A stretch of DNA of 64,000 bases from Dasyornis broadbenti (Eukaryota > Chordata > Aves > Passeriformes > Dasyornithidae), in assembly GCA_013397935.1 (NCBI GenBank), contig VZRN01002962.1, positions 868,614-932,613 on the forward strand, in the 5' to 3' direction. This document shows positions 39,001 to 51,000 of this stretch, one piece after another. The notes under the pieces were generated by a model. That model saw only the letters and a list, made by a program, of their open reading frames with translations. It did not search any database and was not told the origin of the DNA. A program made the translations under genes and the position numbers. Each line of letters opens with the position of its first letter. The stretch's first letter is position 1.

Positions 39001-39031
39001 GTACACACACGCGCACGCACACACACGCACG
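39001..39031. repeat. (CA)n/(CG) microsatellite
   Basis: An imperfect CA repeat interrupted by CG steps. Confidence 0.9.
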
Positions 39032-40403
39032 AAAGACAACCCCTGCCACAAGAACTTACAATCTACATAAACAAAACAAAGATAATGATTAACCAAGAAA
39101 CAAAGAGGAGGAATCACTTGCATGAGAACATGAGTTAAGTTTTGGCTTGGTTTCTAGTCTGGAGTTCAAGAGTTGAAATTCCTACCCTGTACAGTACTCT
39201 TATTACCACGGGCTGAATTTTTATCTGTTGATTACAATGTAAGATACACTCTTCAACATTTAAAACCAATATAAGGAGGCACAAAGCTCTAGACCATAAT
39301 TTTTTGAGTGGTATCCAGCAAAACTACAGTCTAGAGATTCAGAGATTTTAAGTGCCCAGTTTCCTAAATGAGAAAGGCAGTTAAGAGTGAACTGCAATAT
39401 GCAAAGTAAAACCATCCAGGAATATCAATTTCTGCTAAACCAGACTTACTAGAATTTTTTTTTTTTTCAATTCAGTATATCAAATTGCCTAGCACTCTTG
39501 TGTGTGGCATGAAGAAGTAACAACTGTGTTGTGCTGAATGACAATGCCCGACCTTTAATGTTAACCACAATAAATACTGACAAAGAATGAATACTGAAAC
39601 GCTATTGAATTATAAAGCTACACTTTAGCTGCTCTGATTCTGCAAAAAGTTTCAAACAAAAAGAAGAAAAAGGAGTTGGCATTTCTGGCACTCACATCAC
39701 AGACTTGCCATCCTTGAGCTGGATAAAACTAAACTATTTGCAGAAACCTAAAATACAAGTGACAGGACACATAGAAAGTGATCGAGAGCAAGTGTATTGG
39801 ATTCAAAACTAGGCCGTAAGCTTTTTTTTTTTTAAACCAGAAATAAGAGTTGTTGTCTTTTGAATTGGCAACATCAAAAGAACTTCTCTAAAAGGCAGAA
39901 AGCAGACAGTCTACTGCTGCTGCAGCCCAGCACTCCTCACTCATCATTTACCAAAGGGAATTGATGGTGGCAGATGCCAACAGCAGTCCAATTTCATCCA
40001 CAATGGCATTTCCTATATGGATGTGAGCTATATCCAAGTCGTATTGCAATGTATTAATCCTAAAGAGCTTCAGTACCCATTAAGGACGTTCTGATGACAC
40101 TCAACATATTGACTTACTTATTTCTTGCACATCTGATCCAGAAACACTCCAGCACTGATCCTATTTTAGTTCTGAAGAGCACATAAAATTCCTTAATGTA
40201 CATAGATCTAGGGTTTTCAGATCCAAAACTGAGTAGTTCAGGGAGCAGTGTGAAGAGAGGACACTCACCAGACATCCACCACAACAACCTACAGTATATA
40301 AAACAACCCCACCAACAAAACAACAAGCATGGGCTAATCCAGTGCTCTAAAGATAATCCACAGCTCACAGTGTAAGAAATTCAAATATGATGAACAGATG
40401 ATA

Positions 40404-40415
40404 ACTGACGTCAGT
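40404..40415. promoter_or_regulatory. Full CRE-like site in a 12-base palindrome
   Basis: ACTGACGTCAGT is self-complementary and contains the full TGACGTCA core. Motif match only. Confidence 0.35.
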
Positions 40416-43400
40416 CCTTTGAAGTCTTTTTCCTTTTAAAGGATCTTCTAAATATTCCCCAAGCCTTCATTTTGTAGGACATTTTTATACCCTGCACCAG
40501 AAATAACCTAAATATTTGCATAAGAAGATGCAGGCATTAAACCATAGCCCTGCTCCGGATACCATCTCTGTATGCAGGCTCTCACCAGCCTGTAAACATT
40601 ACAGACATCACCACTGTCTCCACTTTGTGTTCAAGTCCCTTCAATACTGACATTTTCCAGAGAGAACAATTGGGACAGCAATGATCACCACTGCATAGGG
40701 AGCCTATTGAAACTGCCAGTCTCCATCATTTACAACACAAGCCCAAAGGGCTGAGTCACAAATGGAACTAAACCCAAGTATGACCTAGGAATCAGCTGGT
40801 GAACTTCCTGAAAACAGGAAAACAAAGTAAGAGAAACCAAACAATCCTCCCCTCCATGTACCAAGACACGCATACAGTGCAATTCTTGAAAAGCTCTCTG
40901 GAAGACTTACTTCAATACATAAAGGGTTCACGTGGAGGAGAAAAAAAAAGCTCCCACCAAAAAAGCAAAAAACCCCAGTTTCCTGGCTATTAAAGAAAAT
41001 AATGTTTGATCCAGGACAATCCATATTTTCAAAATTCCTATTTCTACGCTACCAGTATCCTCTTGCACTGCTTGGAAACCCTGATGACAGATAAAAAGTA
41101 TCTCAGTACAGTAAACCAGAGTGAATATTTCCCCTTCCCCCACAAGATCTGAAAATAATCCATTAATACTTAATGGATTTGGCATGTAGGAGCTATCAGA
41201 GAGACCAGGTCCTTTCTAGTACTGATGACTGGAAGCCTTTAAAGATCTCCCACACTTCAATCTAGTGTAATTTTAAAGCAACATGCTGTTGAAAGGGGCA
41301 GCTGCCTTAGAACCTGATTTGCCTTTTCCCTGCAACTTTTTTCTTGCTTATACATAATTACTCATGAAACTCTGGGATTACTATCAGGCAACTAACCCAA
41401 TGGCAAAAACCCAAACATGCTTGTTTTCAGGAGCACCAGCTCCCTGATCTAGCTCACCACGCAAACAGAAAAGCTTGTGCTAGCTAAGGCAAGGGACAGA
41501 ACCTCAATTTTGGCAGGTTACCTACATTACTTTCAGGCTAGCATGGCTATGGAAATCCTCCCTTTCCTTTCATGTCAAGTTTTGCCCCCCAGCAAAATCA
41601 ACTCAGGCGCAGGCAGTCAGAAATCTTCAAAGAACTGCAGATGTGTATTGACCCTTTTTACAGATGTCCGACTACTTATACCAGAAGACCACACTGCTTA
41701 TTACAATTCTGGGTACTACAACTCCATAAACACAACTAACATTTTCAGAGAAAAAGAGTATTTAGAAAAAATACTAAATGCTTGCAAATAACTGGTGATT
41801 TTCTAAATGCATTATCCCAACATACTTATTTTACCTTCAGCATAGCCTAAAGTTAGCAGAAATAGCCTATACATTTTCTCTGCTTAGCAAATTCCTTCAC
41901 CATTCCTAAGACCGGGTATGGGATCACCAGAAAAGCAGTATTTCCAAATTAATGAATGATTCACACAGGAGAAATCAGTCTTTGCAACCAGCCAAGGAGA
42001 AAGTGTCCAGATGAAAATTAATTTCAGCTGCTCTGCATTTCTTGTTTGTACTTAGAAATTAAACATAATCACTTTAAAAGTAAAATACTAGTTTTGATAG
42101 AAGACTCTGTCACATAAAACAAACACATTTTGGGATCAAAAAAGGCTCGAAATCATCTGCTCTTAACTCTTGAAAAGTTCTGACAAGATGGGGCAGAGAG
42201 AAGGAGGTTTAAGAGAAAAACCAAACCCAACAAACCCTATCCACTGTTTGCGTAATTATTCAATTCAAATCCATCTAAATGGACAAAGCTTTCTCTTTGT
42301 GGGACCTGGTAATTGATGAGGATAAATTAACTACTGCCTATTTTATTTGGCATAGGATATAATAATGAACTCCTCAGTCATTTCCATTTCTAATTTTTCT
42401 GATTCTATAATTAAGAAAACATGATTAGACAACTAATCTTCTTCCATCTTACTGAATCCCAAATTATAAGCAAAGAGCCAAAAACGCAATAACATTTGAA
42501 AACCAATTTTAAGCAATTTAAAAGAGGTTACCCAGCCAAACAATACTCTTATGCGAAAACAAATAATATCAAACTAGAAATAGAAATCTCAAAATCTTCT
42601 AAGTTTATGAGTGTTTCCATCCCAAAGCAGATAATTAAAAACTACTGCTTTTGCCTCAAACATGAAAAATATGTATTTTCAGTTAAAACACAAGAGATAG
42701 AAAGTACTGGCTTCCAACACTCTATTAAAATTCTAGAATAACTGTTGTTACTTTCTATTACTTGGCAGATACCAACAACTCCTATAAGGCAATGATGAAT
42801 ATTAAGCCATTGTGGAAATAAAAGTGCTTTTGTAAATGTCCAAAGGCTAAGAATGTCTGTCCATAAGGCTAAAAGGAGACAAAAAGCAATGTCAGTATTA
42901 ACAGTCAAGAATATATTCTTTTGAAGTTTTTGGAAATTAACCTGAAGTTTACATTTCAAGACTACTGTGCCAAAAGAATGAGGTTTACAAGAAATAGTTT
43001 ACCTTAGGGAAACAACTATTACAACCCTCAGACTCCTATAAGTCTTGAAGATCTCAAGAAGTACCTTAAATGCTCCCTTCATAGTTTGTTTCTCCACCTT
43101 TTATGATTCTGACAGCCCCAGTACAACCAGATAGCACAAGAAAACTGATTTAGAGTCCAAGTACCAGACTAGACACTTAAAATTTACCCCTTTGGCTTAA
43201 GGTACAAGTTGAGAGCAAGGCACACAGAATCTGTGAAGGTTTTTCTAGAAACATCAGACACAAAACATGATTTTGGACAACGAGTATATAATGTACACAA
43301 TTCTCTCAAAATTTCCGAGTTCCAGTTTTCCAGTTTCATGGTCAGATCAGACAGATTCACAGTTCTACCCCTTCAAATCAAGACATGGGGTAGCTACTTC

Positions 43401-43699
43401 TACTGAAGCAGACTGGACATATTAAAGGGCACACTGCCCCAGAGTTCTCAAGATGGGCAAGTACAAGCCTGCCAAGTCCACTTCAGGTGCTGTGAACCAA
43501 ATACTTGGGAATTGTGATTGTAATCAGCCAAAAATTATAATGCAATAACTCTAAATAGCACTAAACAACTGAAGAATGGATAGTTACTTGTAGTGAGGAT
43601 TTGTACTAGAAATGTTTATTCTGAATAGTAAGCAATTGAAATGTAGAAAATACAGAATGCAGATTTATTACTTTGTTGGGTATAAACTCAATTATAATA

Positions 43700-45015
43700 A
43701 CAGTTTTTAATTAAAATTATTTTATTTATCAGCTTGATTGCTCATAATTACTCCTCAATCAATAAGCAGTTCAATACTTGGGTTAACTTGATGACTAATT
43801 TAGCAACTTCTTCTTAAGACTGAAATAAATGTCTCACTGATTCTCAAGTGAAATGGGTTGAATTATACCCATTACAAAAGCATACAGAGGAAATATCTGC
43901 ATATTAAACTGGAAAACTAACTGGACAAAGTTTCACATTGAATACAGTTATGAAAGATAATGGAAAAATTCTGAAATTTAGATTTTTCCAGTTGTAGCAG
44001 AGGCCACAATAAATCAGTTTTAAGAAGCTGTAGCTTTTAAGTATTTTTTTATAAAAATATATATAGGAGAAATCAAACTATTTCCTAACAGAGGTGAAAC
44101 AAAGCAAAGCAGCTAGAATAAAGGAATGTTTCTCATAACTCGATCCATTTATCTAATTCTCTCTTCATGAAGCATTAGTTGCCTCCCAAAACAAACATAA
44201 CGCATTGTAAGAACCTCCACCCCCTAAAATCAGACAGACAAGTTTTCAGAGAAGGTCCAACGCACACTAATTCTCCAAGGTATGTACACTTCAAAAGCAC
44301 AGACAGAAGTGGACAGTGCTACTCAAATCAACTCTTTCTATGACCATACATACTTCTTTCTAATTTTCAAGTGCTAAAAGCTATATCTCAAAAAGGTGTT
44401 TTGTTCCTTGTAAGAGATTTCTAACAAACAATAAGACTCTGCAACATTTCCAATTAGTTCAGTTTCGTTTTAATGATATGGGGCAATTCTTAAAGCAGAC
44501 ATTGTGCAGCTAGTAACTACCAAATAAAGAGGTCTACTGGTGTGGTCTTGGAATCCCAATTTGAAACGTAAATTTGAGCCAAGGTAATTAACTGAAAATC
44601 CAGAGTATCTGAAAATGCATACTATGTGTTTACTCCAATTTTGCAATACTTCTTGAGGAACTTGGAAAAGTGAAGTTGGTAGAACAGTATCACCAAGATT
44701 ACAAAAACTGGAAGGAAATAATACACTGCAACAGTGATCCTCATTAAGTAAGTTATTTCATCACAGTAAATATTTAAAAAAGCGTCAATGTTTTTTAAAA
44801 AGTGTTGAAACCTCCCCCAAAGTATTTGAAGAGAAATAAACCTTTTTCCTTAGTCAAAATGGCTTTTTAAAAAAAGTTTCTCAAAACAACAGCAATAATC
44901 AAAAAACATGAATTGTATTTTCTTTAATCCATAATATCTCTAGTGCTGACAGGCCATCCATGTAAAAAGCAGATTCTTTGGGGACATTAGTCAATTAACT
45001 TAATAAAACCCAGTT
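43700..45015 (-). other. TRAM1: TRAM1 3' untranslated region (inferred)
   Basis: AT-rich sequence directly following the TRAM1 stop codon, without open frames. Its end is set only by the first good AATAAA on the minus strand, so the extent is an estimate. Confidence 0.5.
43721..43726 (-). terminator. TRAM1: Candidate poly(A) signal of TRAM1
   Basis: AATAAA on the minus strand, about 1.3 kb after the TRAM1 stop codon, a distance in line with the family's long 3' UTR. Two further AATAAA copies follow at 43664-43669 and 43615-43620, so the used site may be any of these. No nearer canonical AATAAA was seen between the stop and this point. Confidence 0.45.
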
Positions 45016-45089
45016 TTACGAGGATTTATCCTTCCTGCTGCGAGGCGAGTCTGCTCCATTTGAGGTCACTGTTCCATTTATTCCATTTT
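45016..45089 (-). CDS. TRAM1: TRAM1 exon 11 (C-terminal tail and stop)
   Basis: Encodes ENGINGTVTSNGADSPRSRK and then DKSS before TAA. The acceptor follows a strong T-rich tract. This is the cytosolic, Ser/basic tail, with a Ser-Pro site. Confidence 0.97.
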
Positions 45090-48000
45090 CTAGGAAAAAA
45101 AAAAGAAAACATCTTTCAAATACAGTGAGATGCTTTATATTTTATTACATTTTTGTGGGTCCTACACAAACAGCCTTTTAACTTCTTTTCTGATGTACCT
45201 TCTTTTTTAAACCTTTTAATTATCATTCGGAGTGCAACAGTATAAAGAAATTTTTATAAAGTGCAGTATTGAAAGTTTACTACAACAAATTCCAGTTTCC
45301 TGATGTGGCCAGACACTGAAATGTGTGTGTTATATACATCTAGACTGAAAATAAAGACCAGTAATGATATTTTAGCAGAAATTCTAAAAAATAAAGCACA
45401 ACCTGGAGATGAGATGAAATTAAACAGTTCTGTGAAATTATACAAACATAATTCCCTTCTACAGGTCTTAATGATTTATCCCACCTATTTCATATTATAA
45501 TTCTTGCTAAAATTACACCCCTTCACTTACCTTTACAAGCATTTGATACATATGGGAAATCCTTTATACACACATATACATACAGTTTTTAAAGCATCTA
45601 CTTTAACATACAGAATTTATTTACGTTTTGGTGAAGATATTTATGTAGATAAGATGTAAGTAAAACACTGGTTCAGATTTGCAATAAGTATGTGTAGGTG
45701 GAAAGAGCTCAAGTACAAGATCAGGCAACTATCTAAGAACACAAAGCAAGAACATGTTACCAGCTGCAGCTCTCTACTTCTATCCCATTTTGGAGCCAGC
45801 TTGAAGATCTCAAGAGTTTTAATCTGTTCAAGTACCACAATGATGATTTGTTAGCAAAAGCTTCCCCTAAAGCAATGATGCGCAGTCTGTGGATTTATAG
45901 TGCATACAACTAGTAAAATGGAGCAACGTGATATTCACCGTGAATTAAAAGTACCCCCTTTATTCGGTTTCACCACAACCAAGGAAACAGATGTTGCCTG
46001 ACAGTAACTATATTTATAAAACAGATCTAAAGAGCAGAGTGCATAGGCAGCTATAATGCTTGCTGCCTAACATCTCTGCCCTGACTCACATAATTCTGAC
46101 TTCAAGCAACAGTTGCTGGGTTTTTTGGGTGCTTTATATATATATATTTACAAAGGACTGATTAAATTTCTTTTTCCCGCCTACAGATGTGTTGAAGGTC
46201 ACCAGAGTGTGGCCAGTCTACAAACACAACTGTTGGCCTCCCTCTCTCTCCCACGACACCCAAATGCTCCCATTTATGCAAACAATCAACAAAAAAAACC
46301 AGTCACAGTTAGAAACACACATGAGCATGAGACCAAACACAGGCCCAAACAGTCAAAGTCTGTTTGACCACATATCTGGCTGTAAATGACACCACCATTT
46401 AAAGCCTACATAAGGTGGTCTTTGGATATTTCTGTAAACATTTGAAGTATTTTTAAATAAAGATGCTTACAAACAACGAATTAGACACAAGCCAGCTAAC
46501 TGAAATAATATTTTCTTAAACAGTTTAGGTGAAACAAAGAATATGAATCAGCATGTGGCTGGGTACTCCACCTACATCACCAGCAGGATTTTTCTATTGT
46601 CATTTCTTGCTTTTGGAGTAGACAAAAAGTAACACATTTTACTGTGCCCTGGTTCCCAAAAAAACATTCAACCACACACACACACAAAAAAGTGTTTTAA
46701 ACAGTTCAATTGTGTACATTACTCTTTCAAAACCACTGTTTTGCTGCACCCTCTGCAAGTGTTCTGAACAGACAACATAACAGGAGTATTCAAAACAATA
46801 GAATATGAATGAACTGAGTTCTTTTATTTCCATTTAAAATAAGGAATAAAATTCTTCAGTCTTCAGGACAGGCGTAGTTCAACTATTTCGTGAATCAAAC
46901 CACAACTCCAACTAACCAACCTTTTCACTATTTGTTTACCACTTGTAAGTCTGCGCTAATTTGGGCGAAACCCAGCAGATTCACAAAATTAAATGAATGA
47001 AATAGATTAAGAGATTTTGAAAAGCTATTACATTTCTGACTCCCTGATTAAATCACCATCAAGGCACATATTTTAAAAATATTTGATGTAAAATACTTAA
47101 ATTAAATTTAAAAAACCCACAATGAATAGGCTATGCACATGAAGCTCTGATTAAACAGGACACTTACACAGGAAACTACCTTCACTCAGTTATAAAAAAA
47201 AAAATTCCAACCAAATTTTCAGATGAAAAGAAAAACCCCTGACACTACACAAAAGCTAAGTTGTGACAATTACAAATTATCTAAAGGGAGTGCAGCAATA
47301 CTCTAAAACATGTAATTTTGATAAAAATAGAAAGTTGAGGGAAATAAAAAAAAATTATTGATCTCCCACCACAAATTTCAGTTCTCAGTGCAAATGGTCT
47401 TGACACCTGTTATATTCAATATACAAAAAATTGGAACAGGTTGGAAATATAGGATTGGGAGCAAAGGATCATGCTGAAAAAAGCTTTTGAAACAACATCT
47501 GCATTTCAAAAAAGTACAGAAGTTATTCAAGCTAGCAATTAAACACACAAAAGTTGAACTGTTCACGCAACAGATATACTGAAATATGGGGATTTGAAAT
47601 TTTTTTTTGAAAGAGAACATGATTTTTTCTTGGAGGAAAGAGCATTCAGTTTATCTTGCATGCCCCTTCCATCAAAAGGGAGTGATATAATCAAAAAGTC
47701 AAATCACGACTCATCTGTTCATTTCTAAATGCTTCAACACAGGTTTAGAGTAGCAAGTAGTTATTACCTTTCCTTAAAGAACTATCAAATTCTATTTTTT
47801 GTAAAAACAGTCCAACACAAGACTTTTTACTGGATGGATCATCAAACCATCTCTTTGTCCTAAACCCTCAGAATTTTGTGGCAATGAAAAACAAGTTTGA
47901 AATCCACTTCAAGAAAATTTTACAAATAAATGTCTAAGAGAACAGATCTAAAATTGCATCTGTTCCCTTTTCATAAGGGAACAAAACATAAGCATGACAC

Positions 48001-51000
48001 ATTTTGTTCAAGTAATGAAACTAAAGATAATAAAAATATCATGCTGCATTAATGAAAAAAAACCAACCCAGTAATTCCTTCATTTGGCCACTTAGAAAGC
48101 CCAACAATATACAGTGGTTTTTCAAAAAATCTATTCTTCCCACAGTAATATTCACCACTACTGTTTCTGTAGCTGAGTCATCTCACAATTTAAACACAAA
48201 ATGCTTCTTTAGTAACCTAAAGTTGGTTTTGAGAAGTCAAGGCAACAGAAAAACTGAAACTACAAACCTCTTTCTTTTCTGGAGGTCTTTCCTTTAGCTG
48301 ATACAAACTTCTTTTTAACTGACTGAGGCTGAGAAGAAGAATGCTCTCTCCACCTCCGAAGCTGGAAATTAATGAACTTCCACATCATAAATGCTTGAGT
48401 CATGCAGATGGAGGCCAGCACACTGATTCTAGAAACAAGTAATAAGTAAAGTTTTATCAGTAAGTTTGTTTCATTATTCAAACTGAAAAGAAATGTAGAA
48501 CACCTCAGGTTTTTTGGCAACTTCCATTCCCTCCTCCTGGTAACATCCATTTTCTAAGCCAAAGGTTTGCTCACATAGGGCAAGACTGGGCTTAAGCACA
48601 GGTGATCAAAACTAGATATAGAGTGATAGTGAAATCTTTGCCCATCAAAACTGGGAAGTACTAGGTTTCTTTCCTGTTGTCTTTCTCAGAATTACTCTCA
48701 GGGTAGCAGGTAGTAACAACGGAAAAAGGTTCAAGAGTGTCTTGAAGTTCAGCATATCAATATTGCAGGGTAATGACATTGTCAATGGTTCAATAGCTTC
48801 CTTTTCTGCATTCATAAGAAGGCCAGGTGGTTGGCTGAACATCCTGCATCACACAGCAGCAACAGGAGCCATAATAAAGGCAGGGAAAGAAGCAGAAATC
48901 TTCAACCGGGTCCAAAGATGCTCTGGGCATAATGCCTTGACCTCTAAGATAAAACTCACAGCAATTATATCTAGAATTCAATTTACTAACTCTAAAACAT
49001 TTGAAAGTAGTGTCCGTAATTGGATATTCCTTTAAATTCTGGTTGGTTTTTGTTCTTTGGGTTTTTGGGGTTTTTTTTGTGCACATACTTTGTTTTTTGT
49101 TTTCTTTTCTTACAAGGAAGGAAGAGTAACCAGTTTCAGACTTCTCAGCTGTAGACTGTAAATCAGCCAATTCATTTCACTGTGCCTTAAAAGTTTCTTA
49201 TATAAGCTATTCCTGTTGATCCCACTGGTTGCATGAAAACACTCAATCATTCAGCATTAATGGCATTAGTACCATACCATTTACATTGTGTATTTAACAT
49301 GGGTTTACAGCACATGCTCAAGAACTGTTCCAGGTTTACTATACCTAACAGCCAGGATATTAAAGTTTCCAGTACTGAAATTGAGCTGCTGATCTTCTGC
49401 TCTTGCCAGTCCAAATCCAAAAGTGAGGACTGAGAGAATCAAGGTGAGAAGCCTTCCCAAAACAAAAAGAACTGCCCACAGTGAAAATCTAGAAATAAAA
49501 ACACCACAAACACTAAATAAATTTTCCATTCAAAACTCATGCACTAACAATTGAAATGTTTATGCTTCACCATGGAAATTTGTTTGAAATGTAAGAACTT
49601 ACCTATATTCATGATTTTGCACCTATCTTAAATGCATCTTGTATTATGTTATGAAAACTAATTTCAACTCACTGGAAAGTGCTTTCCAGTACTATGAGAA
49701 CAAAAGCATATTATTAGTTCCTACAGAATTGGCTGTACTAGCAACTTATCCTGTTCTTTTCTCTACAAAAAAAACCCAAAACAAAACAAAACCAAAAAAA
49801 CTCCAAAAAAAAAAACCATTAGCACACATTGAGATATTCAATTTTATACTGCTACAGCTACTAACATTTACTTAAATAGGCTAAAACAAGGTAAAAAGTT
49901 ACTGATGGTTTAGAAATAAAAGTACTAATACTAGTCTGGAGAACTGTGGTTGCTTAAGAAATACTGTTTGAACTTCTTTGTAATTTTGGTTACTGGTTAG
50001 TTAAACGCAAAAGGCTTTAACACAGAAATTACATGAATTTTAAAGATAAAGACTATTTACCCTTTCTGGTATTTTTCATCACTGAAGTAGAAAAGACGGG
50101 ATATGTGGAAAAGAAATTCAACGAAGTAATGCAATACCAGAAGAACAAGTCCAAGATGGGTCAGACTATAAAAACAAATGGAACAAACATTCGGACATTT
50201 TGTTAGATGTTTGGGGCAGAGAATGAAGCCAGCAAAAGTTTACAATTGACTTACTTCAGGAGATAGGCTCCAGCAATATGAAAGAGGTAAAGTCCAATGT
50301 AGACAATCTGGCGAAAGATATCTTCCTATTAGGAAGAAAAAAGCGACCATGATTTAGACACAATGTTACACAGTATTGCACAATGATATCTATTATTACA
50401 ATCTATTCCCTAGTCTTGGAAATTCTTCTTGGTTTATCAGCTACCTTAATGTGGCCTGGTCTGGCACTGAATTACTCAGCCTACACATCTAATTCCACAC
50501 ATAACATATTGCTTACTTACCAGTAATACTCAGTATCTTATATGTACGCTACTGTGAGAAAAGGCATCAAACATGGAAAAGATGCTTTTTAAATAGTCCA
50601 CTTTTATTTGTTATGTCCACTGTAAATTTGTACAAGCTATAACAACATTTTCTATGCATTACTGTATCATCAGATCCTACAGTTCCACTTATTTGCTACC
50701 CACCAAATTGACAGCTTCCTACAGAATAAAACAGCAAAATACAAATTAAAATGAAAAGTTTTCCAAGTGCTGACATCAATTTAAAAAATTCGAGGCCATC
50801 CAAAATTCTGGTACACTGTTGCTGGCAAATACAGAGAATATTGTTATTAACCAACCATGCCAAACCACATGGTCACACTTTAAGTCAGGCTTTAGCCAGC
50901 TCCATTAAACTGAACAATTCATGGAGATGAAATAATGAAGACGAAGACACATAGCACATGGAATGCAGATTGTGCCATCTGTGAACAGAAAAATCCCTGA

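Larger units (their letters stand above)
35091..43600. other. Intergenic, no gene recognised
   Basis: About 8.5 kb of mostly AT-rich DNA. The longest open frame is 181 codons on the plus strand (36094-36639); see findings. Full palindromic CRE sites lie at 37505-37512 and 40406-40413, and a POU octamer lies at 40514-40521. No exon with good flanking splice sites and recognisable protein was seen. Confidence 0.5.

Noticed and set aside
49671..49690. Short inverted repeat ACTGGAAAG-TG-CTTTCCAGT in TRAM1 intron 8
   Set aside because: Nine-base arms are noted but are short enough to arise by chance over 64 kb.
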